Below, piece after piece: positions 1 through 9,028 of a DNA stretch of 64,000 nucleotides. The stretch is taken from the NCBI RefSeq assembly GCF_028736235.1, contig NZ_CP117884.1, forward strand, positions 1,798,001 through 1,862,000. Direction: 5' to 3'. The number at the start of each line of letters is the position of its first letter. The stretch's first letter is position 1. The translations under genes were made by a program, and so were the position numbers. Source of the DNA: Lacticaseibacillus pabuli. GTDB lineage: Bacteria > Bacillota > Bacilli > Lactobacillales > Lactobacillaceae. The notes beneath the pieces are model-generated. The model saw only the letters and a list, made by a program, of their open reading frames with translations, searched no databases and was not told the DNA's origin.

Positions 1-331
1 GCAGACCATAGATGACGTTATCGTAAATGCTAAACGGGAATGGAATCGGCTGCTGGAAGACCATGCCAACTTCCTTGCGCAATTCGACGATGTCCGTCTT
101 CGCGGCGTATATGTCACTGCCGTTGAGTTTAATCGTCCCCTCAACACGTGCCGAATCAATCAGGTCGTTCATCCGGTTCAGGCAGCGGAGAAATGTCGAC
201 TTGCCGCAACCGGAGGGACCAATCATGGCCGTGATTTCATTGCGATTGAAGTTCAAATTAATGCCGTGTAAGGCCTCAAAATCGCCGTAGTGGAGCTTGA
301 CGTTCTCTGCTGTAATAATTTCGTTACTCAT
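1..331 (-). CDS. pstB: Phosphate ABC transporter ATP-binding protein PstB (second copy), cut by the window edge
   Basis: The N-terminal 110 residues of a PstB ATPase are visible; the rest lies beyond base 1. PstB powers phosphate import through PstCA. Seen: start ATG at 331-329, preceded by a GGAGG-like site; an opening block of the PstB type; Walker [10 protein letters not shown]; and the PstB signature RMNDLI after it. It follows the other pstB by 12 bp on the same strand, so it is the last known gene of pstSCAB1B2. Two pstB genes in tandem are common in lactobacilli and streptococci. The call is sure; completeness of the gene cannot be judged. Confidence 0.95.
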   Translation of the reverse strand, partial: MSNEIITAENVKLHYGDFEALHGINLNFNRNEITAMIGPSGCGKSTFLRCLNRMNDLIDSARVEGTIKLNGSDIYAAKTDIVELRKEVGMVFQQPIPFPFSIYDNVIYGL

Positions 332-343
332 CGCGCCCTCCTG

Positions 344-1147
344 TTAGCCAAAGTGGCCACCCACGTAGTCGTTTGTCGCCTGAATCTTAGGCCGCGTGAA
401 GATCTTGCGGGTTTCGTCGAATTCCAGACACTTCCCGTTGTAGAAGAAGCCGGTGTAATCGCTGATTCGCGCCGCCTGTTGCATGTTGTGCGTCACGATG
501 ATGATGGTGTACTGCTCCTTGAGTTTGAGCATGGTGTCCTCGACCGCAGCCGTGGAAATGGGATCCAGCGCGCTGGCTGGCTCGTCCATCAGCAGAATAT
601 CGGGCTTCATTGCAATGGCACGGGCGATACAAAGCCGCTGCTGCTGACCACCGGAAAGCGCCAGGGCACTTTTATGCAGCTTATCCTTTACCTCATCCCA
701 CAACGCGGCACCCCGCAGGCTGGTTTCAACCAGTTCGTCGAAGGTTTCTTTACCACTGACCCCAAAGCGCCGCGGCGCGAAGGTGATGTTGTCGTAAATG
801 GACTTGGCAAATGGGTTCGGCCGCTGGAACACCATCCCGATCCGACGGCGGACTTCAAACACGTCGATGTCGGACGTGTTAATGTCCAGCCCACGGTAGT
901 TAATTTCGCCCGTGACCTTACTGCTAGGGATCGTGTCGTTCATCCGGTTAAGGCTGCGCAGGAAGGTCGATTTACCGGAACCAGATGGGCCAATTAGCGC
1001 GGTGATTTTGAAGCGTTCGAACGGAAGGCTGACCCCGTGGACGGCTTCGTGGTCGCCGTAGAAAACGCGTAAATCCTTGGTCGACATGGCGAGTTCCGCG
1101 TCGCTCGGCAATTCCTTGATGTAGATGTCATCTAGTGAGTAAGCCAT
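344..1147 (-). CDS. pstB: Phosphate ABC transporter ATP-binding protein PstB (first copy)
   Basis: The 267-residue cytoplasmic ATPase of the high-affinity phosphate importer. Seen: Walker [10 protein letters not shown] (about residues 53-61), the ABC signature LSGGQQQR, Walker [13 protein letters not shown] and the switch His in [11 protein letters not shown]. It carries about 18 residues more at the N-terminus than the neighbouring copy, which is within the family range. It sits 9 bp after pstA and 12 bp before the second pstB. The two copies are clearly diverged (for example [11 protein letters not shown] against [11 protein letters not shown]), so this is an old duplication and not a recent one. 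Expression should follow the Pho box before pstS. Confidence 0.96.
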   Translation of the reverse strand: MAYSLDDIYIKELPSDAELAMSTKDLRVFYGDHEAVHGVSLPFERFKITALIGPSGSGKSTFLRSLNRMNDTIPSSKVTGEINYRGLDINTSDIDVFEVRRRIGMVFQRPNPFAKSIYDNITFAPRRFGVSGKETFDELVETSLRGAALWDEVKDKLHKSALALSGGQQQRLCIARAIAMKPDILLMDEPASALDPISTAAVEDTMLKLKEQYTIIIVTHNMQQAARISDYTGFFYNGKCLEFDETRKIFTRPKIQATNDYVGGHFG

Positions 1148-1156
1148 GGTAACCTC

Positions 1157-2041
1157 CTATGCTGCCGTAATCTTTTTGTGCAGCTTGTTGCCGATAAAGC
1201 GCGCCCCAAAGTTGAACAGGAGCACTGCCAGAATGAGGACAGCACTCGCCCCTGCCGAAATGGCGGCGGCGTCAGGCTGAATCCCTTCAGAATTGATTTT
1301 CCAAATGTGCACCGCAAGCGTTTCAGCCGGCCGGAATGGACTCAGCGGGCTGGAAATGTTGGCAGGGTTCCAGTTGGTGAAATCAAGTGCTGGCGCACTC
1401 TGCCCCGCGGTGTAAATCAATGCGGCAGCTTCGCCGAAGACACGGCCGGCACTGAGGACGACCCCGGAAATGATTCCGGGAAGGGCCTCAGGGACAACCA
1501 CGTGAATCACGGTTTCCCAGCGCGACAAGCCCAGCGCCAAACCGCCTTCACGTTGGGCAAAGCTCACTTGGTGAAAGGCGTCTTCAATGTTCCGCGTCAG
1601 CAACGGTAGGTTGAACACCGTCAGCGCCAGCGCCCCACTCAGGATTGAAAAGCCCATTTTGAACTGAAGGACGAAGACCAGGAACCCGAACAGGCCGACA
1701 ACAACGGAGGGCAAACTGCTCAGAATTTCAATTGAAGTCCGGAAGAAATCTGTGGTACGTGATGGCTTTGCGTACTCGGAGAGGAAAATCCCCGCGCCAA
1801 GTGAAATGGGAATGGAGATAATCAGTGCTAGGATCAGCAGGTAAAACGAGTTGAACAGCTGAATCCCAATCCCACCACCAGCAGTAAAGGCCTTGGACGG
1901 GCTAGTCAAGAAATGCCAACTGATTTGGGGTACACCTTGGACCAGGATGTAGCCAAGTAGACCCAATAAAATGATAACGATGATGCCAGCCATAACGCGC
2001 AGGACGCCGGTGGCAATGTGATCTGCAGTCTTCGTACTCAT
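1157..2041 (-). CDS. pstA: Phosphate ABC transporter permease PstA
   Basis: The 294-residue inner subunit of the phosphate permease; it pairs with PstC to form the membrane channel. Seen: about six hydrophobic segments (the first at residues 13-35) and the cytoplasmic EAA-like loop GGLALGLSRWETVIHVVVPEALPG cut here into its key parts: ALGLSRWET and VPEALPG, which contact PstB. Length is normal for the family. Its ATG overlaps the pstC stop codon as ATGA, so translation is coupled to pstC. Confidence 0.95.
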   Translation of the reverse strand: MSTKTADHIATGVLRVMAGIIVIILLGLLGYILVQGVPQISWHFLTSPSKAFTAGGGIGIQLFNSFYLLILALIISIPISLGAGIFLSEYAKPSRTTDFFRTSIEILSSLPSVVVGLFGFLVFVLQFKMGFSILSGALALTVFNLPLLTRNIEDAFHQVSFAQREGGLALGLSRWETVIHVVVPEALPGIISGVVLSAGRVFGEAAALIYTAGQSAPALDFTNWNPANISSPLSPFRPAETLAVHIWKINSEGIQPDAAAISAGASAVLILAVLLFNFGARFIGNKLHKKITAA

Positions 2042-2973
2042 TTCAGCTCACCCTTCTTCCCAATCCAGCGTACCAGCAAGTTAAATGCGAGGGACATCAG
2101 CAGTAGGATCAGGGCTAATGACCACAGGGCGTTGTTTTCCAAACTACCCATGACGGTGTTCCCGATACCAGCCGTCAGCACTGAAGTCAGCGTGCTGGCT
2201 GGGCTAATCAGGCTCGTTGGCATGAGCGCCGCGTTCCCGATAACCATCTGGACCGCCAGTGCTTCACCAAAAGCACGCGCCATCCCGAAGACAATCCCGG
2301 TCAGGATACCAGGCATCCCCGCCCGCAAGACCACTTTGTAAATGGTCTGCCAGCGTGTCGCACCCAGCGCCAGTGAGGCCTCACGGTACCGCCGCGGCAC
2401 GGCTTTCAACGCTGAAACCGTCATACTCGTCACAGTTGGTAAAATCATGACGAATAAGACGAAGGTCCCGGCTAGAATACCAAAGCCGCTACCCCCAAAA
2501 ACGTTTCGAATAAATGGCACAACGACGGTCAGGCCGATGAACCCATAAACGACGGAGGGAATCCCAACCAGTAAGTCAATGACTGGCTGCAAGATCCGGG
2601 TCCCTACACGTGGCGAAATCTCGACCATGTAGATGGCGGCCGATACGGCAAATGGCGTTGCCACGACTGCGGACAGAAGTGTCACCCCAAAAGAACCGGC
2701 AATCATTGGCAATGCGCCTAGCTTAGGTACACCCGATGCATCGGTAGTCCCAGGTGCCCACGCGGTTTTAGTTAAGAAGCTCCAAACCGACACTTTGGTC
2801 CCAACGAAGGTTGAAATCCCGTGGTAGGCCACAAAGGCAAAGATAGCAAAGACGACGGCAACAATTAAGGCAATACAAGTAAAACTAATGATTTTGCCAC
2901 GCCGCTCAATCCGGGCTGACCGAGACCTTCGCTGGAGTGCGGTTTTGATTTCATCATTCTGCATCTGCTGCAT
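2038..2973 (-). CDS. pstC: Phosphate ABC transporter permease PstC
   Basis: The 311-residue partner of PstA. I chose the ATG at 2973 (MQQMQNDEIKT) because a GGAGG lies 7-8 bases upstream of it; an earlier in-frame start would run into pstS and has no ribosome site. Seen: a basic cytoplasmic N-terminus, a first membrane helix near residues 34-56, a periplasm-facing loop, then five more helices. The EAA loop reads ASLALGATRWQTIYKVVLR. It begins 10 bp after the pstS stop and overlaps pstA by 4 bp. Confidence 0.95.
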   Translation of the reverse strand: MQQMQNDEIKTALQRRSRSARIERRGKIISFTCIALIVAVVFAIFAFVAYHGISTFVGTKVSVWSFLTKTAWAPGTTDASGVPKLGALPMIAGSFGVTLLSAVVATPFAVSAAIYMVEISPRVGTRILQPVIDLLVGIPSVVYGFIGLTVVVPFIRNVFGGSGFGILAGTFVLFVMILPTVTSMTVSALKAVPRRYREASLALGATRWQTIYKVVLRAGMPGILTGIVFGMARAFGEALAVQMVIGNAALMPTSLISPASTLTSVLTAGIGNTVMGSLENNALWSLALILLLMSLAFNLLVRWIGKKGELK

Positions 2974-2983
2974 AGCGTGCCTC

Positions 2984-3841
2984 CTATTTGATAACCCTAC
3001 CCTTGCTGTCACGCTCAACTTGCATGTCGTTCATGGGAATGTAACCCATTTGCTTCACCAGCGTGCTCTGAATCTTATGGCTCAGAATGTAGGCAATCAG
3101 GTCCTTGGTTAACCCCTTGGCAGGACCATTCGTATACATGTGCTCGTAGGACCAAATCTGCCAGTGATTGGCATGTACGTTCTGGTCGGTTGGCGCAACC
3201 CCGTTGATACTGACCGGCTGCACCGTCTTGTCGACATACGAAAACGCGACGTAGGAAATAGCACCCGGCGTGGTGGCCACAATGGAGCGCACCATCCCCG
3301 AGGAATCCTGTTCTTGTGCGGCAATGGCGGGCTGGTCCTTTAACACCCAACGCTCAAAGGTCGCGCGTGTGCCTGACCCCTGCGTCCGGTTGATAATCAC
3401 CACCGGCATGTTCTTGCCGCCCACTTCGCGCCAATTTGTCACGCGTCCGGTAAAAATGTTGCGCAGCTGTGTTGCCGTCAGGTTCTTGATGCCCACCTTT
3501 TTGTTAATGATGGGCGCAACGCCGACGACTGCCACCTTATGATCCACCAGCTGATCCGCTTTAATGTCTGGCTTTTCATCCGCGAACAAATCCGAATTCC
3601 CAATGGCCACGGCTTTCGACTGAATTTGAGAAAGCCCCGTCCCACTACCACCACCCTGAACGTTAATGAAAACGCCCAAGTGATCACTGCTATATTGCTC
3701 ACCAGCTGCTTCAACTAATGGCTGCAGGGCCGAACTACCGACCACCGTAATTGACTCACCATTATTTGTTTTGCAACCGCTGAGACCTATGCTGACGGCA
3801 ACCAGTCCAATTGCTGACAGCAGCATGTTCTTCAAGCGCAT
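2984..3841 (-). CDS. pstS: Phosphate-binding lipoprotein PstS
   Basis: The 285-residue extracellular phosphate receptor. The ATG at 3841 was chosen: it has GGAGG 7 bases upstream and gives a proper lipoprotein signal peptide (basic MRLKN, hydrophobic stretch, lipobox LSGC at about residues 20-23). Upstream in-frame codons have neither. Phosphate-contacting blocks seen: VVGSSALQPL near the mature N-terminus, GGGSGTGLSQI, and NRTQGSGTRATFE. First gene of the pst operon. A four-unit Pho box and a -10 lie directly upstream, so it should be strongly induced by PhoP under phosphate limitation. Confidence 0.97.
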   Translation of the reverse strand: MRLKNMLLSAIGLVAVSIGLSGCKTNNGESITVVGSSALQPLVEAAGEQYSSDHLGVFINVQGGGSGTGLSQIQSKAVAIGNSDLFADEKPDIKADQLVDHKVAVVGVAPIINKKVGIKNLTATQLRNIFTGRVTNWREVGGKNMPVVIINRTQGSGTRATFERWVLKDQPAIAAQEQDSSGMVRSIVATTPGAISYVAFSYVDKTVQPVSINGVAPTDQNVHANHWQIWSYEHMYTNGPAKGLTKDLIAYILSHKIQSTLVKQMGYIPMNDMQVERDSKGRVIK

Positions 3842-3869
3842 TGCGACACCTCCGCTCTTTTCATGTTCC

Positions 3870-3923
3870 ATATTAGCAAGGCAGTGTAAAAGGATTACAC
3901 GTGAAATGTAACGGTTAGGTAAA
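3870..3923 (-). promoter_or_regulatory. Pho box and -10 element of the pst operon
   Basis: Read on the minus strand there are four hexamers spaced exactly 11 bases apart: TTTACC (3923-3918), GTTACA (3912-3907), CGTGTA (3901-3896) and TTTACA (3890-3885). This matches the known PhoP target of low-GC Gram-positives, direct TTHACA repeats with 11-base spacing. A -10-like TAATAT follows at 3875-3870. No good -35 is present, as expected for a promoter that needs the activator. The first repeat overlaps the last codons of phoR. Confidence 0.8.
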
Positions 3924-5543
3924 GATAATTGGTAGCACAACGGTAAAGGTACTGCCCTTGCCGAGGTCACTTTCAATCGTAATTGTGCCGCCTAATTCGG
4001 TGACGGCTTCCTGAACAATCGCCAGGCCGAGGCCGGTCCCACCATGCTCTCGGCTACGGGCCTTATCCACCCGGTAGAAGCGCTCAAAGATACGACTCTG
4101 TTCATCTTTAGCAATGCCGACCCCATTGTCACTCACGGTGGTGGTAATGTTCTTGCCGTCCGCAGTGGCGCGAATCAGGACGTTGCCACCGTCGTGGTTG
4201 TAATTAATCGCATTCTCGAGCAAGTTACGGAATACTTGGGTCAAGAGGCGCCGGTCCGCCGTCACAATCAGGTTGTGCGGCAACTCAAAATTAAGGGTGA
4301 TGTCATGTTTGTTCAGCTTTTTAGTGAACGGTTGGCTCAAGTTGTGCATGAATTCAGTGTAGTTAATGTTCTCCGCGTGGGCGTTCAGTGCCCCTTTCTG
4401 CAGCGTCAGGATATCTCCTACCAAAGAGCTCAGGCGGTTAGACTCGTGCAAAATGATTTTCAGAAACTTTTCGCGCGTCTCCGGATCATCCTGCGCTCCG
4501 TCCAGCAATGTTTCGGCAAAGCCGGCAATCGCGGTCACCGGCGTCTTCAGCTCATGGCTGACGTTGCCTATGAAGTCGGTCTGGGCCTGCTGCAACGACC
4601 GCACGTAACTTAAATCATAGAGGATGATCAGCACTTGTCGTTCGGCCTCACTACCCACACTAACAACGTTGACGTCGACTGGCCTTTGCGTGGCGCCGAT
4701 TACCATCTCGGCGTGCTTATTCTTGCCGCTCTTAAAACACCCGTCAATCATCTTGGCGAGCTGATAATCCTTGATGTCATCAATGTAAGGATGGTCGTCA
4801 GTGGCAATCGGGCGGCCCAAAATTTCGCTCGCGGCATGGTTCGCCATCGTGGTTTGCTGGTCGACGTTAAAGAGCAGCACCCCCTGCGGCAGATTTTCCA
4901 TCAGCAACTGGAACCGGACGCGGCGCTGCTGGGCTTGCTGGTTCGTTGTCGCCAGCACACCATCCAGTGCCTCGAGTTCATCAGTAATCGGGTACAGCCG
5001 TGAGTTTGGCGTCAGCAGCAAGGACTGGGTCGGTTCACGACGGCGCATCTGCCCAATAATCGTCGCCACACTGTCAATTTCGTCCTTAAACCCGTGCCAC
5101 CGTTTGACGCTCACCGCCATAATCGCGATGAAAGCCGCCCAGTAAGCAATCACAAAGATGGTGAGGACCAGCGGGTTGACGTTAAGGACAGTTTGTTTAC
5201 TTTGGGTCACCGCCGTCAGTTTTCCCTGCAAGCGGAAGTAATAGAGGCGTTCTGCCTTGCCGTGGGGATGTATCGTATCAAAGGCGCCTGCTTTGGCAAC
5301 ACCGCCGCTAACGGTATGTGTCCGAATGTCACGCGCCCGGAAACTGTCCCCGTTCAGGTTGACGAGGTGCACCCCAGACTTAGCTGGCAGTGGCCCAGAC
5401 GATTCGATTGTGTTCGCCAGAGTACGCATGTTGGTATCTTGGCTGCTGCGAATCGATGCGGACGCAATGGCCAAAAGCGCAAAAAAGCCCACTATCGCAA
5501 GCAGGCAAAATGTCATTAAAGTATGACGCTCATGTTTATTCAT
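3915..5543 (-). CDS. phoR: Phosphate sensor histidine kinase PhoR (PnpS)
   Basis: A 542-residue membrane histidine kinase that phosphorylates PhoP. Seen: membrane helices at about 11-30 and 122-146 bracketing a roughly 90-residue extracytoplasmic domain, a linker, a PAS-like region (about 205-315, LMENLPQGVLLFN), the H box SHELKTP with phospho-acceptor His330, the N box NLLENAINYN, and ATP-binding boxes DNGVGIAKDE and GTGLGLAIV. The start overlaps phoP by 8 bp. In this class signal input normally comes from Pst transport status and not from the outer domain; that is family knowledge. The pst operon follows immediately. Confidence 0.93.
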   Translation of the reverse strand: MNKHERHTLMTFCLLAIVGFFALLAIASASIRSSQDTNMRTLANTIESSGPLPAKSGVHLVNLNGDSFRARDIRTHTVSGGVAKAGAFDTIHPHGKAERLYYFRLQGKLTAVTQSKQTVLNVNPLVLTIFVIAYWAAFIAIMAVSVKRWHGFKDEIDSVATIIGQMRRREPTQSLLLTPNSRLYPITDELEALDGVLATTNQQAQQRRVRFQLLMENLPQGVLLFNVDQQTTMANHAASEILGRPIATDDHPYIDDIKDYQLAKMIDGCFKSGKNKHAEMVIGATQRPVDVNVVSVGSEAERQVLIILYDLSYVRSLQQAQTDFIGNVSHELKTPVTAIAGFAETLLDGAQDDPETREKFLKIILHESNRLSSLVGDILTLQKGALNAHAENINYTEFMHNLSQPFTKKLNKHDITLNFELPHNLIVTADRRLLTQVFRNLLENAINYNHDGGNVLIRATADGKNITTTVSDNGVGIAKDEQSRIFERFYRVDKARSREHGGTGLGLAIVQEAVTELGGTITIESDLGKGSTFTVVLPIIFT

Positions 5544-6231
5544 CGTTAGGTTCCTCGAATTTGTATCCGTAACCCCGGACTGTCTTGAGGTACCGCGGTT
5601 GATGCGGATCTTTCTCTAGTTTGTCACGCAACTTGCTAACCTGCATATCCACCATGCGGGTCTGCCCCGCATAGTCAAAGCCCCAAACGTGATCAAGTAG
5701 TGTTTCACGACTCACCACTTGGCCAGGATGTTTAGCAAAATAAGCCAATAGATCGTATTCGCGCGGTGTGAGCTGAATGGTGCGAGTCGCAAACTTAACG
5801 TGGTGGTTCAGCAAATTCATGTGCAGTTCGCCGACCTGCAACGTCTTGCGCTCCACGGTCTGCCGCGCACTCACCCGCCGCTCAATCGCCTTAATCCGGG
5901 CTAATATTTCGCGTGGTGAAAACGGCTTGGTGACGTAATCGTCGGCGCCAAGTTCTAGCCCCAGGATTTTATCCGTTTCTGAATCCTTCGCGGTTAAAAT
6001 CAAAATTGGCGTAATCACGTCGGCTGCGCGTAATTTCTTGGTGACCTCAAAGCCATCCAAACTTGGCAACATCAAATCCAAAATAATGAAATCAAATGGG
6101 CGCTCGAGGCCTAAACGTAAGGCCTCTTCGCCATCACCAGCCACCGTGACTTCATAATGCTCCCGTTGCAAGTTGTATTCGAGCAAGGTGGCAATGGCCG
6201 GTTCATCATCGACGACTAGAATTTTTTTCAT
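5536..6231 (-). CDS. phoP: Phosphate regulon response regulator PhoP
   Basis: A 231-residue OmpR/PhoB-type response regulator. Seen: receiver domain with acidic pair VVDDEPAI, phosphorylation site Asp52 in LDLMLPSLDG, Lys in LTAKDSE; then a winged-helix domain with LTPREYDLLAYFAKHPG, a recognition-helix region MVDMQVSKLRDKL and the wing RYLKTVRGYGYKF. It overlaps the upstream PDZ gene by 4 bp (ATGA) and phoR by 8 bp, so the three are one transcript. Its predicted target is the Pho box at 3885-3923. Confidence 0.95.
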   Translation of the reverse strand: MKKILVVDDEPAIATLLEYNLQREHYEVTVAGDGEEALRLGLERPFDFIILDLMLPSLDGFEVTKKLRAADVITPILILTAKDSETDKILGLELGADDYVTKPFSPREILARIKAIERRVSARQTVERKTLQVGELHMNLLNHHVKFATRTIQLTPREYDLLAYFAKHPGQVVSRETLLDHVWGFDYAGQTRMVDMQVSKLRDKLEKDPHQPRYLKTVRGYGYKFEEPNDE

Positions 6232-7346
6232 TTATCAGCCTCCGGAAAACTAATGATTCCCAACATATAAGGACTATCCGTATAAATGGCAGCACTGGTT
6301 AAACGAATTCGACCGTCTGCCCCGCGAACCCGCAGTCGGCAGAAGGTCCCCAGATCCTGTGTCGCAAGGTACAGGGCTCGCGTTGTGGGAACGTTTTGCC
6401 CATTACAGGTCAAAATCGTATCTCCCCGGCGTAGCGCCATCCGTTCCGCAGGTGTACCAGGCAATACGGCTAGTACGCGGACTCCGCCGGCCCCTTCGAC
6501 AAACTCGAGGCGCCCGCGCGTACCGATATACTGCAGTAGGGCAAAGATCACGCTGCCACCCGCAAGCAGGCTCAAGCTCACCAAATCATCTGTTAGACGG
6601 GCCATCGCAAGTACAGCGATAATTGCGGCCCAGACGGCGAAGGCGCCATCAATCTTGGCACGCGTCCGCAAGTTATGCTCCGGCCGTGCATCCCGGCTGC
6701 TGAAAGCAAAGCCCAGAACCAAAGGAATGATCACCAGACTCATGCTGCCGTGGCCAACACTCACAAACTGCGCAAACGGCACGCGCGTGAGCCATTCCCC
6801 GGGTACCGGCACAATCAGCGGTACCCAGAGCAGCTGGCGTAAATCCAGCACAGCCCAGCGTCTGCCATGCGCACGCGTAATCCGCGGGGTGGCGTGAAAC
6901 GGTGTCTGGACTTCACAATAGGCGGCGACCATCGCGTACAGCATGGCAAAAACAGCCAGTGGTGCGGCGAACTGGATGGGCTTTGCAATCCCTAACTGCT
7001 GCCAAACGTGGTCGGGCACAAACAATAGCGCTGGTGCTAGAACCGGCAACAATAATGGGCTAAAGAAACGGCGTGGTAGCGCCAGCAATAAGGCTGTGGC
7101 TGCTAACAAGAACACCACGGCCGCCGGTAAAATGACACCCGCGTAAATCAAGGCAAAGCTCAGTAAAATGCCGGGCACGATGCCCAGTAAGGCAAAACGG
7201 GCCCATTCAACTGGTGTACTCTCAGCGGCGATGCGGAGCTGCCGCCGTTCGCGTGCAATTCGTGCACTAGCGCCCAGCCGTACCCTTAGTGCCAGCAGGA
7301 GCGTAAATATAATAAAAATGGCACCAAAATAAATCTGTTCCCTCAC
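6228..7346 (-). CDS. Membrane PDZ-domain protein, MinJ-like
   Basis: A 372-residue polytopic membrane protein with a C-terminal PDZ domain (about residues 280-345; carboxylate-binding-loop region near GGVRVLAVLPGTPAERMALRRG, given here only as VLAVLPGTPA and RRGDTIL). About seven to eight hydrophobic segments precede it. The start is GTG at 7346 with GGAGGAG upstream. In Bacillus, the MinJ division-site protein has this architecture and its gene lies near ftsEX, as here; that makes a MinJ-like role in linking division topology to DivIVA plausible but unproven. It is co-transcribed with phoPR through a 4-bp overlap, an arrangement that could tie it to the phosphate operon. Confidence 0.7.
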   Translation of the reverse strand: MREQIYFGAIFIIFTLLLALRVRLGASARIARERRQLRIAAESTPVEWARFALLGIVPGILLSFALIYAGVILPAAVVFLLAATALLLALPRRFFSPLLLPVLAPALLFVPDHVWQQLGIAKPIQFAAPLAVFAMLYAMVAAYCEVQTPFHATPRITRAHGRRWAVLDLRQLLWVPLIVPVPGEWLTRVPFAQFVSVGHGSMSLVIIPLVLGFAFSSRDARPEHNLRTRAKIDGAFAVWAAIIAVLAMARLTDDLVSLSLLAGGSVIFALLQYIGTRGRLEFVEGAGGVRVLAVLPGTPAERMALRRGDTILTCNGQNVPTTRALYLATQDLGTFCRLRVRGADGRIRLTSAAIYTDSPYMLGIISFPEADK

Positions 7347-7370
7347 GATAGCTCCTCCAATTCTAGCCTA

Positions 7371-7379
7371 ATTATAGCA
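7371..7379 (-). promoter_or_regulatory. Extended -10 promoter of the MinJ-like/phoPR operon
   Basis: On the minus strand TGC-TATAAT, an extended -10, ends 25 bases upstream of the GTG start. The -35 region (TGCGAC at 17 bases) is weak, which the TGN extension can compensate for. Confidence 0.55.
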
Positions 7380-7408
7380 TGGGTTTAGTCCTTGTCGCAC
7401 GGCGCTTG

Positions 7409-7444
7409 AACGCAAAAAGAACGCCGCAAGCGGCGTTCTTTTCA
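7409..7444 (-). terminator. Intrinsic terminator after ftsX
   Basis: GAACGCCGC and GCGGCGTTC form a 9-bp perfect stem around a two-base centre, with T runs on both sides. It closes the ftsEX transcript and separates it from the MinJ-like gene. Confidence 0.85.
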
Positions 7445-7449
7445 ATACA

Positions 7450-8325
7450 TTACAATTTAAGAAAACGGCGCATCGAAACACTGGAACCCAGCGCACCAAT
7501 GACAATCCCTAAGCCCAAAAGTAACAAGTCAATCCAGAATAAGAATGGCATGTTGGGATAGAGGCTAAAGCCATTTGCAGACTGCGTTTGTGTCATGCTG
7601 CGCATTAGCACAGAGTAGCCGACATTCACGACGACAATCGGAATAATCGCACCGAGCAGCCCCGTCCAGGCCCCTTCTAGCAGGAATGGCCAGCGGATGT
7701 AACTACTCGTCGCCCCAACCAGGCGCATCACCGCAATCTCGTCGCGGCGGGAGAGGATGGTGATCCGAATGGTGTTGCTAATCAGGAAAATGGCAACCAA
7801 CAGGAGCATCACCGCAAACCCAATCCCCCAGTTGCGGACATTGGCCACGTATCGGAAGAGACGGCGAGCCGTCCGGCCACCATAATCGGCATCCTTCACG
7901 TGTGCGAGCTTAACCGCCCGCTTGGCAACCTTCATCGTGGCCTTTGGTGTCTTGGCTTTCACCAGGAACACGTCGTTCAGCGGGTTATCGTCACCGCGGA
8001 ACATCCGCCACTGGGAGCCGTAACCACTCACGATAGAATTTAACTCCTTAGCGCGAGAACGATAAGTCACTTGTGTCACTTCGGGCATGTCAGCCAATTG
8101 CTTTTTGACCTGATTCTTATTCTTTGCACTCACGTTGCGGTTAATCGATACCCGCACGTTCACATCATTCTCAACCTGTTGTGATACCCGGTTGATGTTA
8201 AACAAAAACGCCATCACAATCCCGACCAGCAGCAGGGTCACCGTCACGGCGGAAACCGCGGCAACTGTCATCCAGCCGTTGCGGCGGAGGCTCTTCAGGC
8301 TGTCGGCGAGGTGGTGTTTAATCAC
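7450..8325 (-). CDS. ftsX: Cell-division ABC transporter permease FtsX
   Basis: Membrane partner of FtsE; the pair controls peptidoglycan hydrolases at the division site. Seen: membrane helix near residues 20-44, a large extracytoplasmic domain (about 50-170), then three more helices, the pattern of FtsX. The start is uncertain. I chose GTG at 8325, directly after the ftsE stop, giving VIKHHLADSLKSLRRNGWM, whose length before the RRNGWM block fits the family. A TTG at 8337 with AAGGGG upstream is a good alternative. Longer readings into ftsE are unlikely. Overlap or near-overlap with ftsE implies coupled translation. Confidence 0.92.
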   Translation of the reverse strand: MIKHHLADSLKSLRRNGWMTVAAVSAVTVTLLLVGIVMAFLFNINRVSQQVENDVNVRVSINRNVSAKNKNQVKKQLADMPEVTQVTYRSRAKELNSIVSGYGSQWRMFRGDDNPLNDVFLVKAKTPKATMKVAKRAVKLAHVKDADYGGRTARRLFRYVANVRNWGIGFAVMLLLVAIFLISNTIRITILSRRDEIAVMRLVGATSSYIRWPFLLEGAWTGLLGAIIPIVVVNVGYSVLMRSMTQTQSANGFSLYPNMPFLFWIDLLLLGLGIVIGALGSSVSMRRFLKL

Positions 8326-8326
8326 A

Positions 8327-9013
8327 TTAGTCTTCAAGTCCGTAGTTCCCCTTCTCTTCGTCACGAATGATTTCGCCGCCCGCGATTTCAAGCACGCGGT
8401 GTGGCCGACTGTTCACGACGTCCCGGTTATGGGTCGCCATGATAATCGTTGTGTTCTGACCATTGATGGTTTCGATGATATCCATAATGCCGTCACTAGT
8501 CTCTGGATCCAGATTACCCGTTGGCTCGTCGGCAATCAGGACGCTGGGCTTGTTCACGATGGCGCGGGCGATGGAGACACGCTGTTGTTCCCCACCGGAA
8601 AGCTCATCTGGGAAACGGCGTAATTTGTGTTCTAGCCCGACTTCCTTCAGCACCTCTAGGACCCGTGGCTTGATTTCAGCATCCGGCGTTTCAACCACTT
8701 GCATGGCATACGCAATGTTTTCAAACACCGTTAAGCGTGGGAGCAGCTTGAAGTCTTGGAACACAATGCCCATTTCACGCCGCAGCATGGGTAAATCGCG
8801 CCGTTTCATCGTGGCAAAATCAAAGTCGTTGAACTTAATATCCCCGCTAGTTGGCGTCAATTCATGGTAAAGCATCTTGATGAAGGTCGACTTCCCAGCA
8901 CCACTGGGACCGACAATGTAGACAAATTCGCCTTGTTTAATGTCGATGTTAACGTCGCGGATCCCCGTGACGCCGTTGTCATATTGTTTCGTCACTTTAT
9001 CGAGTGTAATCAA
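8327..9013 (-). CDS. ftsE: Cell-division ATP-binding protein FtsE
   Basis: A 228-residue ABC ATPase that works with FtsX. Seen: Walker A GPSGAGKSTFIK (about 35-46), Q loop in MGIVFQDFKLLP (FQDFKLL is typical of FtsE), signature LSGGEQQR, Walker B VLIADEPTGNLD and switch MATHNRDVV. It starts 15 bp after the prfB stop. prfB-ftsE-ftsX order is widely conserved in Firmicutes. Confidence 0.96.
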   Translation of the reverse strand: MITLDKVTKQYDNGVTGIRDVNIDIKQGEFVYIVGPSGAGKSTFIKMLYHELTPTSGDIKFNDFDFATMKRRDLPMLRREMGIVFQDFKLLPRLTVFENIAYAMQVVETPDAEIKPRVLEVLKEVGLEHKLRRFPDELSGGEQQRVSIARAIVNKPSVLIADEPTGNLDPETSDGIMDIIETINGQNTTIIMATHNRDVVNSRPHRVLEIAGGEIIRDEEKGNYGLED

Positions 9014-9028
9014 TGCTAATTCTCCAAT

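Noticed and set aside
344..1147. The two pstB genes as an assembly duplication
   Set aside because: They differ at many residues and in N-terminal length, so they are true paralogues.
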